23,740 nucleotides of DNA from Bacteroidales bacterium UBA3754. GTDB lineage: Bacteria > Bacteroidota > Bacteroidia > Bacteroidales > UBA1715. The position numbers and the translations under genes are program-made. The notes beneath the pieces were generated by a model that was not told the origin of the DNA, ran no database searches, and was given only the letters and a program-made list of their open reading frames with translations. Below are positions 1 to 8,836 of this stretch, in pieces; the first letter of the stretch is position 1, and each line of letters begins with the position of its first letter. The stretch covers positions 1 through 23,740 of the forward strand of contig DFGI01000022.1 of the NCBI GenBank assembly GCA_002371705.1, written 5' to 3'.

Positions 1-444
1 ATCGGTACTTCTCACGGTGCTTACAAATTCAAACCGGAACAATGTACTCGTAATGCTGAAGGTAAATTAGTTCCTCCTCCATTGGCATTCGACGTTTTGG
101 CAGAAATCGAAAAGAAACTTCCTGGTTTCCCAATCGTGCTTCACGGTTCTTCTTCAGTTCCACAAGAAGAAGTTGACACTATCAACAAATACGGAGGTAA
201 ACTTCCTGATGCAGTTGGTATTCCAGAAGAACAATTGCGTAAGGCAGCTAAGTCGGCAGTTTGCAAAATCAATATTGACTCAGACAGCCGTTTGGCTATG
301 ACTGCTGCTATCCGTAAGACATTTGCTGAAAAACCAGGAGAATTCGACCCACGTAAATATCTTGGTCCAGCACGTGACAATATGAAGAAAATGTACACTC
401 ACAAAATCGTGAACGTACTTGGTTCTAACGGAAAGGCTGAATAA
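1..444 (+). CDS. fba: Fructose-bisphosphate aldolase class II, C-terminal part (5' end outside window)
   Basis: The frame is open from base 1 and gives about 147 residues, ending in TAA at 442-444. This is roughly the C-terminal 40-45% of a class II (metal-dependent) aldolase, which cleaves fructose-1,6-bisphosphate to DHAP and glyceraldehyde-3-phosphate in the cytoplasm. The visible part starts with IGTSHGAYKF, the conserved segment around a metal-ligand loop, followed by LHGSSSVP and then KINIDSDSRLAMT, the typical substrate-binding strand. The tail (FDPRKYLGPAR...MYTHKIVNVLGS) is the usual end of the longer (about 330-residue) bacterial form. An internal ATG at 82 is only a coding methionine and not the start. 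A strong terminator follows. The N-terminal catalytic residues cannot be seen. Confidence 0.95.
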   Translation: MGTSHGAYKFKPEQCTRNAEGKLVPPPLAFDVLAEIEKKLPGFPIVLHGSSSVPQEEVDTINKYGGKLPDAVGIPEEQLRKAAKSAVCKINIDSDSRLAMTAAIRKTFAEKPGEFDPRKYLGPARDNMKKMYTHKIVNVLGSNGKAE

Positions 445-470
445 TTTACAATTTTTTAATAGTTAGGAGA

Positions 471-500
471 GGACGGTGTTGTGAAATACCGTCCTTTTTT
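471..500 (+). terminator. Rho-independent terminator of the aldolase gene
   Basis: GGACGGTGT (471-479) pairs with ATACCGTCC (486-494), nine pairs including one G-T wobble, around a six-base loop. TTTTTT (495-500) follows directly. It lies 26 bases after the aldolase stop. Confidence 0.9.
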
Positions 501-549
501 GTTTAATAATTGTTAATCGTCTTCAATGGTGCCATATACCATATTTTTA

Positions 550-557
550 TATATTTG
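550..557 (+). promoter_or_regulatory. Bacteroidetes -7 box upstream of the lipoprotein/methyltransferase/TonB cluster
   Basis: TATATTTG fits the Bacteroidetes TAnnTTTG element and lies 25 bases before the first ATG of the cluster. No clear TTG/TTTG partner sits at the expected distance upstream, so only the -7 part is supported. Confidence 0.5.
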
Positions 558-582
558 TCCCGAAATCTTATAAGCTACCGAA

Positions 583-783
583 ATGAATGGTATGGCTAAA
601 TCGATGTTGAAAATTGTTGCGCTTGCCCTTGTGGCTTGCTTAATTGGTGCTTCTTGCAAAACAATGACGAATGCGCAACGAGCATCGAAAATTGCCAAGA
701 AACGCTATAAATACATCAAGCATGATTGCAACTGCCATTCGTTTTTATACCAAGTAGAGGATGCCACCAATATAGAGGGATGA
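583..783 (+). CDS. Small putative lipoprotein (about 60-66 aa), function unknown
   Basis: A 66-codon frame whose N-terminus looks like a signal peptide: a lysine near the start, then the hydrophobic run IVALALVACLIGAS. Two cysteines could be lipidated: Cys19 (LVAC, the better lipobox) or Cys26 (GASC). The start may be the ATG at 583, 592 or 604; all keep the signal. The mature part is short, basic and tyrosine-rich (AKKRYKYIK) with a DCNCHSF segment near the end. I do not recognise a named family. Its TGA overlaps the ATG of the methyltransferase gene (ATGA), which suggests coupled translation and supports it being real. It is the first gene after the TATATTTG promoter box. Confidence 0.65.
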   Translation: MNGMAKSMLKIVALALVACLIGASCKTMTNAQRASKIAKKRYKYIKHDCNCHSFLYQVEDATNIEG

Positions 784-1568
784 ACACGTTTCTTATAAAA
801 CATACAATCAAGTATTTATTCACTTCGGGACATAAATTCGGACATAGAATACATTCTCCGTTTGTATTTGATTTTATTCAGTCTGTTTTTCGTGCAAAAT
901 ATTCAAAATCAGTTTTTTCGACTATAGAAAATTATCGTCGTTCGCTTAAACGTGATACCCGTGAAATTATGATTACTGATTTTGGCGCTGGTTCAAAGCG
1001 AAAGTCATCGAATACACGAACAATCAGTTACATAGCACGCACAAGCGCTTCCGCAGGGAAATATGCCCGATTGTTGTATGCAATTACCAAGCGATACCAA
1101 CCACGTACAATTCTTGAATTGGGAACTTCGCTTGGCATTGGCACGGCGTATTTGGCATATGGTTGTCCAGAAGCTAAATTACTTTCTCTCGAAGGTTCGC
1201 AATTAATTGCAGATGAAGCAGTTCGCACTATGACGGCGTGTGGGGTCAAGTCCGCACAAATTATGGTTGGAAATTTTGACGACACGCTTGATGAAGCGCT
1301 TCGAAAACTTCAGTATGTGGATTGCGCTTATATTGACGGTAACCATACGAAAGAAGCTACATTGCGTTATTTTGAACAGATTTATCCATATTGTAATGCC
1401 GATACAATCTTGATTTTCGATGATATATCGTGGAGCGAGGGAATGTACGAGGCGTGGCAGACGATTATAGCCGACGAGCGAGTTCGAATAAGTATTGATA
1501 TTTGTAAAAAAGGATTGGTATTTTTTCGTAAAGGCATTGAAAAACAAGATTTTATAATTCGGTATTAA
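780..1568 (+). CDS. Class I SAM-dependent methyltransferase (262 aa)
   Basis: The fold is indicated by motif I, ILELGTSLGIG (residues 111-121), an acidic residue ending the next strand (SLEGS), then YIDGNHTKEATL (184-195) and IFDDISWS (212-219). This pattern is typical of the Methyltransf_24/O-methyltransferase-like group. The N-terminal GHRIHSPFVFDF segment is, from memory, a feature of a conserved Bacteroidales family annotated only as SAM-dependent methyltransferase; the substrate is unknown. I chose the ATG at 780 because it overlaps the preceding TGA; an in-frame ATG at 726 lies inside the lipoprotein gene. The stop shares one base with the ATG of the TonB receptor (TAATG), so the genes are probably co-transcribed. 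No signal peptide is seen, so it should be cytoplasmic. Confidence 0.88.
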   Translation: MNTFLIKHTIKYLFTSGHKFGHRIHSPFVFDFIQSVFRAKYSKSVFSTIENYRRSLKRDTREIMITDFGAGSKRKSSNTRTISYIARTSASAGKYARLLYAITKRYQPRTILELGTSLGIGTAYLAYGCPEAKLLSLEGSQLIADEAVRTMTACGVKSAQIMVGNFDDTLDEALRKLQYVDCAYIDGNHTKEATLRYFEQIYPYCNADTILIFDDISWSEGMYEAWQTIIADERVRISIDICKKGLVFFRKGIEKQDFIIRY

Positions 1569-3877
1569 TGAAAAAAATATATTCTGTCATAGTTTTATTG
1601 TATATCTCGTTATCACTTGTTGCTCAGGAATTTACCATAAATGGTACGGTTCGTGATTCGCAATCGGGCGCGGAATTGGTTGGCGCATCGGTTTCGGTGG
1701 TCGGTACGGCTATTGGAACGTTCACAAACGGCAAGGGACAATATTCACTTTCGTTGCCAAAAGGTTCATACACAATAGAATACTCGTATCTTGGCTATAA
1801 GGATAATTCATTTTCGATTCAGTTGTACGACAATATGCGGAAGAACGTGCGTTTGGTTTCGAGCGCAATTAATATTGATAATGTTGTGGTCACGTCGAAG
1901 GCGCAGGATTACAATATTTCTTCAACGCAAGTTGGCGCACAAACACTTAGTATGCAGGAAATTAAGATGGTACCTGTGCTTTTCGGGGAAAACGATGTGC
2001 TGAAAACATTGCAATTAATGCCTGGCGTAAAAAGTGCGGGTGAGGGCGGAAGTGGCTATTATGTGCGCGGCGGCGGGGCGGACCAGAATCTTATTTTGCT
2101 CGATGATGCACCTGTGTATAATGCGTCACACATGATGGGAATGTTTTCAGTGTTCAATGGTGATGCCATAAAAGATGCAAATTTGTACAAAGGTAGTATG
2201 TCGGCGGAATATGGGGGACGTTTGTCTTCGGTACTTGATGTTACAATGCAGGAAGGTAATCGGGAGGCCTTCCACGGGCAAGGCGGGATTGGCACGATTT
2301 CGTCGCGTGTGGAACTTGAAGGACCGATTCAAAAAGATAAAAGTTCGTATTTGATTGCTGGTCGGCGGACATACGCTGACATTTTTCTGAAACTTCGCCG
2401 TGATTCCTCGCTTCGACAAACAAAACTCCATTTTTATGATGTGAACTATAAAGTGAGTGATGTGATTAACGAGAAAAATAAAATTGAACTCTCGGGCTAT
2501 ATGGGACGTGATGTTTTCAAATTCCGTGATATGTTTGGTATGGACGGGGGAAACATTACGGCAACATTGGCGTTTACACACCTTTCGTCTGAAAAAACGA
2601 AACTTGTTTCTTCGCTTGTGTTCAGTCGATTCAATTCAAAATTGTCTATGGATATGGCAATGGCTGATATGAGTTTGGTGACGGGCATTACGGATGTGAA
2701 TTGGAAGGGTGATTGCGAATATCGCATGACTGACAATACCTTACACTTTGGTGGAAATGTAACGTATCACACCTTTTTCCCGGGTGAATTAAAAACATCT
2801 ATGGTTGAAAAACCTATAAAATTAGAAAATAAAAAAGCTCTCGAAGTAAATTTGTATATTGATAATAGTCAGAATATTAGAGATGTTTTGAAATTGCAGT
2901 ACGGCGTTCGTTTTTCCAATTTTATTGGCTTGGGACCGAGCACGGTGTATGACTACAACGATGAACATGAGAAGATTGACAGCGTTTCATACAAACGTGG
3001 CGAATGTGTGAGTTATTATCCGAACGTGGAACCTCGTTTGAGCGCAAATTTCCGTCTCAATGAAACAAGTTCTGTGAAGGCATCATATACACGTACTTGT
3101 CAATTTGTTCACTTGATTCAAAGTTCCACGGTTGCCATGCCAACTGACTATTGGATGCCAAGTTCCAATACAGTGAAACCTCAGACGTGTTCGCAGGTTT
3201 CGGTTGGCTATTTTAGAAATTTCAATGAAAATATGTATGAGTCTTCGGTGGAGGTGTATTACAAAAAAATGAATAATCAAATCGACTACGAAAATGGTAC
3301 AAACCTGTATTTAAATGTTGATTTGGAGGCGTATTTGTTGTATGGTCATAGTCGCTCATACGGTTTGGAATTGTTTGTGAAAAAAGAACTTGGTGATTTA
3401 ACTGGTTGGATTTCGTATTCACTCTCAAAATCAGAGAAACAGTTTCAAGGTATTAACTCTGGTGCTTGGTATCCAGTACGTTACGACCGAACACATGATG
3501 TTTCCATTGTGCTGATGTATGACTTAAACGAAAAGTGGAAAGTATCTGCCACATGGGTATATTCCACAGGCGATGCGGTTACGTATCCTTCGGGAAAATA
3601 CACAATCGATGGGGAAACGGTTTCGTACTACACCGTGCGTAATGGTTATAGAATGCCTGCGTACCATCGTATGGATTTGGGCGCGACTTATATTACCTCG
3701 AAGACTGAACGCTTTGAATCACAGCTTGCTTTCTCAATTTACAATGTGTATAACCGAAAAAATGCGTATATGATATATTTCGAACCAGTTGACGAGGAAC
3801 ATCCCGAAGTTCTTCAGGCTGTGAAAATTACGTTGTTCCCGATAATCCCGTCGGTTTCGTGGAATTTTAAATTTTAA
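1568..3877 (+). CDS. TonB-dependent outer-membrane receptor with N-terminal carboxypeptidase-regulatory-like domain (769 aa)
   Basis: Signal peptide at residues 1-19 (MKKIYSVIVLLYISLSLVAQ). An FTINGTVRD...GASVSV...GTFTNGKGQYSLSLPKGSYT stretch, at about 22-100, is the CarboxypepD_reg-like beta-sandwich usual on Bacteroidetes receptors. A plug domain follows at about 115-230 (LFGENDVLKTLQLMPGV, YYVRGGGADQNLILLDDAPVYN, YGGRLSSVLDV), then a beta-barrel to the C-terminus ending VSWNFKF with the terminal phenylalanine typical of barrels. It should import a ligand across the outer membrane using TonB-ExbBD energy; the ligand cannot be read from sequence. The next gene is a DUF4249 lipoprotein, a frequent partner of this receptor subtype. 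There is no SusD homologue, so it is not a standard glycan-utilisation pair. Confidence 0.93.
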   Translation: MKKIYSVIVLLYISLSLVAQEFTINGTVRDSQSGAELVGASVSVVGTAIGTFTNGKGQYSLSLPKGSYTIEYSYLGYKDNSFSIQLYDNMRKNVRLVSSAINIDNVVVTSKAQDYNISSTQVGAQTLSMQEIKMVPVLFGENDVLKTLQLMPGVKSAGEGGSGYYVRGGGADQNLILLDDAPVYNASHMMGMFSVFNGDAIKDANLYKGSMSAEYGGRLSSVLDVTMQEGNREAFHGQGGIGTISSRVELEGPIQKDKSSYLIAGRRTYADIFLKLRRDSSLRQTKLHFYDVNYKVSDVINEKNKIELSGYMGRDVFKFRDMFGMDGGNITATLAFTHLSSEKTKLVSSLVFSRFNSKLSMDMAMADMSLVTGITDVNWKGDCEYRMTDNTLHFGGNVTYHTFFPGELKTSMVEKPIKLENKKALEVNLYIDNSQNIRDVLKLQYGVRFSNFIGLGPSTVYDYNDEHEKIDSVSYKRGECVSYYPNVEPRLSANFRLNETSSVKASYTRTCQFVHLIQSSTVAMPTDYWMPSSNTVKPQTCSQVSVGYFRNFNENMYESSVEVYYKKMNNQIDYENGTNLYLNVDLEAYLLYGHSRSYGLELFVKKELGDLTGWISYSLSKSEKQFQGINSGAWYPVRYDRTHDVSIVLMYDLNEKWKVSATWVYSTGDAVTYPSGKYTIDGETVSYYTVRNGYRMPAYHRMDLGATYITSKTERFESQLAFSIYNVYNRKNAYMIYFEPVDEEHPEVLQAVKITLFPIIPSVSWNFKF

Positions 3878-3881
3878 TGGC

Positions 3882-4688
3882 ATGAAACGATTGTTGCATA
3901 TACTAATTTGTGTGATTTCGCTGCTTGCTACGGCATGCACCGAGGTTATGGAAGATTTTGATTTGAACACCGCTGAGGCAAAAACAGTTGTTGATGCTGT
4001 GTTAACTCGTGATAGGGCGTATGTAATTCTTTCAAAAACAACAAGTTATTTAAATCCCAATAAAGTCCCATATATTTCAGGTGCGACGATTACTATAGCC
4101 TACAACGAAACAATTCTTACGCTGAATGAAGATTCTGCGGGATATTATTCCATACAATCGGATTTTCCAGTGGAAACGATGTACGAATTGCGTGTTTCGT
4201 TGGACAATGAAGTGATTACAGCCCAGTCGTTTATGCCAAAACCTGTTTTGTGGGATAGTGTTTCGGTGAAACGTTCGGTGCTTGCTGATTTATATCCATT
4301 GCCCGATTCTGTGGGCGTTTTGTATGAAATACTTGGGTATATAACTGATACAAAAGGTGTTGTGAATTACTACAAACTTGATGTGATGAAATTCGATACT
4401 CTACAAGTTCGGGATGTTGGTGATGATTCGTTTTTCGAAGGACAAAATTTTCAGTTGCTGACGATGATTGCCGCATATAAACCTGAAGATACGTTGTGGG
4501 TGTACCTCAATTCAATAGATAAAGCTGCGTTTGAATTTTATAACACATTGGCGTTGTCGAATTCAAGTTCGGGTATGTTTTCCGCTCCCGATAATCCAAA
4601 GTCGAATTTAGTTGGCGATGCATTAGGACGATTTTATGCCTATTCTGTTGATTCTGTTCAGATTACATTCCCCAAAAAAGAAAAGTAG
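3882..4688 (+). CDS. DUF4249 family lipoprotein, partner of the TonB receptor (268 aa)
   Basis: N-terminal signal with cysteine at residue 19 (ISLLATAC), consistent with lipidation although the lipobox is loose. The family is suggested by the opening (EDFDLNTAEAKTVVDAVLT), the Ig-like beta-rich middle (SGATITIAYNE...YYSIQSDFPVETMYELRVS) and the C-terminal pattern APDNPKSNLVGDALGRFYAYSVDS. DUF4249 proteins commonly lie directly after TonB-dependent receptors in Bacteroidetes and are presumed surface or periplasmic accessory proteins; their biochemical role is unknown. It starts four bases after the receptor stop, so the two are almost certainly one operon. Convergent with purL, with a shared terminator hairpin between them. 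Confidence 0.85.
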   Translation: MKRLLHILICVISLLATACTEVMEDFDLNTAEAKTVVDAVLTRDRAYVILSKTTSYLNPNKVPYISGATITIAYNETILTLNEDSAGYYSIQSDFPVETMYELRVSLDNEVITAQSFMPKPVLWDSVSVKRSVLADLYPLPDSVGVLYEILGYITDTKGVVNYYKLDVMKFDTLQVRDVGDDSFFEGQNFQLLTMIAAYKPEDTLWVYLNSIDKAAFEFYNTLALSNSSSGMFSAPDNPKSNLVGDALGRFYAYSVDSVQITFPKKEK

Positions 4689-4689
4689 A

Positions 4690-4725
4690 TAATAAAAAAG
4701 TTGACCAGCATACGCCAGTCAACTT
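4690..4725 (-). terminator. Terminator of purL, probably bidirectional
   Basis: AAGTTGAC (4698-4705) pairs perfectly with GTCAACTT (4718-4725). Read leftward, the stem is followed by a T-rich run (complement of AATAAAAAAG, 4691-4700), so it terminates purL. Rightward there is no good T-run, but it is the only hairpin after the DUF4249 gene. Confidence 0.75.
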
Positions 4726-4755
4726 GTATCTATAATCGTTCAATTTTCAGACCGA

Positions 4756-7700
4756 TTATTTATTTTGTTCTATCCATTTTCGTGCATTCACGAATGCCTC
4801 AATCCATGGCGTTACCACGTCGTTTTTGCGGTCTTGTGGGTAATATGCCCAGTTCCAAGGATACAATGCACGTTCCAAGTGTGGCATCATTGCTAAATGA
4901 CGGCCGTCGTTCGACGTGATACCTGCTGTGTCCCAATCGGAACCGTTCGGATTTGCCGGGTATGTGCTGTAATTGTACGTCAATGCAATGTTGTATTTTG
5001 ATTTGTCGTACGGGAATTTGAATTTTCCTTCTCCGTGAGCAATCCAAATACCTAAAGAACTGTTCTCCAATGATTTAAGCATGATGCTCGGACTTTGTTG
5101 GATAGTTACGCCCAAGAAACCTGATTCAAATTTATGTGAATCGTTGTGTTCCATGTGTGGCTTTTCGGCATCGGTCGGATTTATCAAGCCCAATTCTATC
5201 ATTAACTGACAGCCGTTGCAAACGCCCAAACTCATCGTGTCTTTGCGAGCAAAGAAATTGTCGAGCGATTGTTTTGCCTTTTCATTATACAAGAATGCGC
5301 CAGCCCAACCTTTCGCAGAACCAAGCACGTCGGAGTTCGAGAATCCGCCGACAAATACGATGAAATTCACATCGGTCAAATCTTCGCGACCTGTGATGAG
5401 GTCTGTCATGTGTACGTCTTTTACGTCGAAACCCGCTGCGTGCATACACCACGCCATTTCGCGGTCACCGTTCACACCTTTTTCACGAATGATGGCGGCA
5501 CGAACACCTGTTTTTGTTTTACGGTGTAAATCAATGCCATACGGAGTTGTTTGTCCGCTGAAATTCTTTGGAAATGCGAATTTCAAAGGCGATTTGTCAA
5601 ATGATTCAAAACGTTCTTTTGCTTTAACCGCGCCACTTTGTTCACAGTCAAGCAAGTACGATGTCTTGTACCAAGTTTTGCGCCATTCGTTGATGTCGAA
5701 TTCGTAAATGCCGTTTTGGATTGAATCTGTTACCCAAGCTGCAAGAAAATTTTCGTTGTTTCTACTATAACTACTATAACTACCAAATGCGAAGCATGAA
5801 ATGCCCTCAGCTTGTAGTTCTTCAACAGTTTCAGGGGCAACTTGTAGAACAAGGGCAGGGTTTTCGTTGAAGAACACTTCAACATCGTTGTCGTTGTTGA
5901 AATAAGACAAATCAACTGCCATACCGCCTTTTGCGTTGGCAAAATTCATCTCCAACAAACAAGTGATTAAACCACCGGCAGAAACGTCGTGTCCAGCAAG
6001 AACTTTACCTTCGGCTACAAGTTTTTGTACCGCGTTGAATGCCTTTGCAAAGTAAGCAGGGTCAGTTACCGTAGGCGTTTCGGTGCCAAGTCCGTTTACA
6101 ACTTGTGCCAATGCGGAACCGCCAAGTTTTTGTCCTGATTTGCCGAAATCGACATACACTAAAACAGCATCTTCGTCAGGTTTAACAAATGGAGTAACCG
6201 TTTTGCGAATATCTTGAACTTCTCCTACCGTTGAAATAATCACGGTGCCAGGTGAATATACAGAATCACCGTCTTTGTACTTTTGTGTCATCGACAATGA
6301 GTCTTTTCCTGTTGGAATGTTGATTTGCAATGCTTTTGCGAAATCACTTGCTGCTTGCACGGCACGATATAAACGAGCATCTTCGCCAGCATTTTTACAA
6401 GGCCACATCCAGTTCGCACTCAATGAAATACCTTTCAAACCGCCTTCAATCGGAGTAAGGACAACGTTCGTCAATGCTTCGGCAATAGATATGATTGAAC
6501 CATTTTCTGGCGAAATCAAACCAACTGCAGGTGCGTGACCGATAGAAGTCGCAATACCTTTCACACCTTGGTAATCAATTGCAACAACACCGCAATCGTT
6601 CAATGGCAATTGCAATTCGCCTGTACATTGTTGCGTGGCGATTTTACCAGTTACCGAACGGTCAACTTTGTTTGTCAAATAATCCTTGCACGCAACTGAT
6701 TCAAGTTGAAGCACTTGGTTAAGATATTCGTAAATGTTTTCTTCATTTACGTTCAATGGCTTGAAAGTCTCTTCAACGGTAGAATCTTTCATGATTGTTT
6801 TTGGCGGATTGCCAATCATATCGTCCATTTGCAAGTCGATTGGCTTTTCGCCTGTCTTGTCGTTTACAATCGTAAATTGGTGATTGCCAGTCGCTTCACC
6901 AATTACGTACATTGGAGCTCGTTCGCGGCTTGCAATTTGCGAAAGCAAGTCAACATTTTCTTGTTTCATCACCAATCCCATACGTTCCTGCGACTCGTTC
7001 CCGACGATTTCCTTAGCCGAAAGGGTAGGGTCGCCGATAGGCAATTTATTTATATGTATGGTTCCACCTGTTTCTTCAACCAGTTCCGAAAGACAGTTCA
7101 AGTGACCGCCAGCTCCGTGGTCGTGGATGGAAACGACTGGATTCACGTCCATTTCGCCTAAAGCACGGATGGCATTGTAGGCACGTTTCTGCATTTCAGG
7201 GTTGCTTCGCTGAATGGCGTTCAACTCAATTGCGTTATTGTATTCGCCTGTGGCAACCGACGAAACAGCGCCACCGCCCATCCCGATGCGGTAGTTGTCG
7301 CCACCAAGCAGCACAACTTTGTCACCGACTTCTGGCGTGTCTTTCAAGCTGTCGTTTTTCTTTGCATAGCCAACGCCGCCAGCCATCATTATTACTTTGT
7401 CGAAGCCGTATTTCTTATTGTTTTCAAAATGTTCGAACGTCAAAACGCTACCACAGATGAGTGGCTGACCGAATTTGTTACCGAAATCACTTGCTCCGTT
7501 CGATGCCTTGATAAGAATGTCTTTAGGCGTTTGGTAAAGCCACGGACGAGGTTTTGTCGCATTTTCCCAAATACGTTCGGGATTGTTCAAACGGGTATAT
7601 GAAGTCATATACACTGCTGTTCCTGCAATTGGATAAGCCGCCTTTCCGCCAGCGATTCTGTCGCGGATTTCACCGCCCGTTCCCGTAGCAGCTCCGTTGA

Positions 7701-8469
7701 ATGGTTCCACGGTCGTAGGGAAGTTGTGCGTTTCGGCTTTCAATGAAATTACCGATTCGTAATCTTTTATGGTGAAAAAGTCTGGCTTGTTCTGCGTTTC
7801 CGGTGCAAACTGCTCAATCATAGGACCTTGGATGAAGGCGCAATTGTCTTTGTATGCAGAAATAACACGATTCGGATTTTGTTCCGTCGTTTGTTTAATC
7901 ATCTTGAACAACGAAAATGGTTTTTCCTTGCCGTCGATGACGAAACTGCCGCCGAAGATTTTGTGACGGCAGTGTTCCGAGTTCACTTGCGAGAATCCGA
8001 ACACTTCGCTGTCGGTAAGTTTTCTTCCAAGTTTTTTTGCTAATCCTTCAAGATACGCTATCTCGTTCTCGTTGAGAGCCAAACCTTCTTTTTTATTGTA
8101 TTCGTTCAAGTCATCAATAAAAATGATAGGGTCGGGTTCATGGTTTATGGTGAAAATATCTTGGTTCAGACCTTCGTATTTGCGTTGCAACATCGGGTCG
8201 AATGCGCTTTTTTCGGTTTGTGGAACGTATTCCTCTATACGTTTGATGCCCGAAATGCCCATATTTTGGGTGATTTCAACCGCATTGGTACTCCACGGGG
8301 TAATCATTTCACGGCGAGGGCCGATGAACTTGCCAGTAAGTGCTTGTGCATCAATACATTTTGCATTGCCAAACAACCACGAAAGTTTTTCTGTCGTTTT
8401 TTCGTCAAAAGCTGAATCAGACTGTACAGCAAGGATTTTGTGCTGTTTGTCTTCGAAGAAGTATATCAT
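4756..8469 (-). CDS. purL: Phosphoribosylformylglycinamidine synthase, single-chain type (1237 aa)
   Basis: Catalyses the ATP- and glutamine-dependent conversion of FGAR to FGAM, the fourth step of de novo purine synthesis. It has the long form with all parts in one chain: a PurS-like N-terminal region, a linker, the AIR-synthetase-like core (SQVNSEHCRHKIFGG, then LKAETHNFPTTVEPFNGAATG, and the repeated half with NIPTGKDSLS), and a C-terminal class I glutaminase domain. In the glutaminase, Cys1084 lies in GVCNGCQ and His1197/Glu1199 in PHLE, completing the catalytic triad. Length is close to the E. coli enzyme (about 1295 residues). The ATG at 8467-8469 is preceded by a TATATTTG box. No PurQ or PurS gene is needed or seen. 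It is transcribed alone. Confidence 0.97.
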   Translation of the reverse strand: MIYFFEDKQHKILAVQSDSAFDEKTTEKLSWLFGNAKCIDAQALTGKFIGPRREMITPWSTNAVEITQNMGISGIKRIEEYVPQTEKSAFDPMLQRKYEGLNQDIFTINHEPDPIIFIDDLNEYNKKEGLALNENEIAYLEGLAKKLGRKLTDSEVFGFSQVNSEHCRHKIFGGSFVIDGKEKPFSLFKMIKQTTEQNPNRVISAYKDNCAFIQGPMIEQFAPETQNKPDFFTIKDYESVISLKAETHNFPTTVEPFNGAATGTGGEIRDRIAGGKAAYPIAGTAVYMTSYTRLNNPERIWENATKPRPWLYQTPKDILIKASNGASDFGNKFGQPLICGSVLTFEHFENNKKYGFDKVIMMAGGVGYAKKNDSLKDTPEVGDKVVLLGGDNYRIGMGGGAVSSVATGEYNNAIELNAIQRSNPEMQKRAYNAIRALGEMDVNPVVSIHDHGAGGHLNCLSELVEETGGTIHINKLPIGDPTLSAKEIVGNESQERMGLVMKQENVDLLSQIASRERAPMYVIGEATGNHQFTIVNDKTGEKPIDLQMDDMIGNPPKTIMKDSTVEETFKPLNVNEENIYEYLNQVLQLESVACKDYLTNKVDRSVTGKIATQQCTGELQLPLNDCGVVAIDYQGVKGIATSIGHAPAVGLISPENGSIISIAEALTNVVLTPIEGGLKGISLSANWMWPCKNAGEDARLYRAVQAASDFAKALQINIPTGKDSLSMTQKYKDGDSVYSPGTVIISTVGEVQDIRKTVTPFVKPDEDAVLVYVDFGKSGQKLGGSALAQVVNGLGTETPTVTDPAYFAKAFNAVQKLVAEGKVLAGHDVSAGGLITCLLEMNFANAKGGMAVDLSYFNNDNDVEVFFNENPALVLQVAPETVEELQAEGISCFAFGSYSSYSRNNENFLAAWVTDSIQNGIYEFDINEWRKTWYKTSYLLDCEQSGAVKAKERFESFDKSPLKFAFPKNFSGQTTPYGIDLHRKTKTGVRAAIIREKGVNGDREMAWCMHAAGFDVKDVHMTDLITGREDLTDVNFIVFVGGFSNSDVLGSAKGWAGAFLYNEKAKQSLDNFFARKDTMSLGVCNGCQLMIELGLINPTDAEKPHMEHNDSHKFESGFLGVTIQQSPSIMLKSLENSSLGIWIAHGEGKFKFPYDKSKYNIALTYNYSTYPANPNGSDWDTAGITSNDGRHLAMMPHLERALYPWNWAYYPQDRKNDVVTPWIEAFVNARKWIEQNK

Positions 8470-8490
8470 ATTTCAAAAATTTTTGATGCA

Positions 8491-8498
8491 CAAATATA
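8491..8498 (-). promoter_or_regulatory. Bacteroidetes -7 box of purL
   Basis: On the minus strand TATATTTG lies 21 bases before the purL ATG. A convincing TTG/TTTG partner is not obvious. No PurR-like palindrome or riboswitch fold was seen in the short leader. Confidence 0.6.
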
Positions 8499-8689
8499 CA
8501 AGGAAAAACGAGTGGAAATTTGGGTGTTGATAAATAGTTATAAACAGACAAATTGTACTTAGAAAGTATGGATAAATGGCATTTTATTTTTAAAATCATT
8601 CACTAAATCTTGCAAATATCCGTTCCATTTCCAAATGAAACCGAAACCAAAAAGAAAGACCACTGACGGACTTGCTCGGAGGAAATCTA

Positions 8690-8836
8690 TTAATTTCCTT
8701 TGATATAACCTTCAATCTGAGATTTAAGAACGAGAATGTCTTTTGACACTACATCCCAAAGAACTTCAATGTTAATTCTGAAATAGTCGTGAACAAGTAT
8801 GTGCCTCATTTTTAAATCGTTCTTAGGCTCTCGCAT
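8690..8836 (-). pseudogene. HepT-like (DUF86) HEPN toxin, internally deleted remnant (48 aa)
   Basis: A 48-codon frame starting ATG at 8834-8836, inside the end of the antitoxin gene (14-base overlap), and ending TAA at 8690-8692. It begins MREP, the usual HepT start, then jumps to the HepT C-terminal part: MRHILVHDYF followed by INIEVLWDVVSKDILVLKSQIE. The motif RHILVHDY is the HEPN RNase signature RX4HXY, with the tyrosine that the MntA partner AMPylates in studied systems. Full HepT proteins are about 110-145 residues; roughly 65-70 residues of helices between the start and the motif are missing, yet the frame is intact. A stop codon lies directly upstream in this frame, so no longer form exists here. 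Probably inactive, since the HEPN four-helix bundle cannot form. Confidence 0.75.

Noticed and set aside
8470..8689. Further gene or RNA between purL and the HepT remnant
   Set aside because: Apart from the purL promoter box I see only AT-rich sequence without a credible frame, hairpin or repeat.
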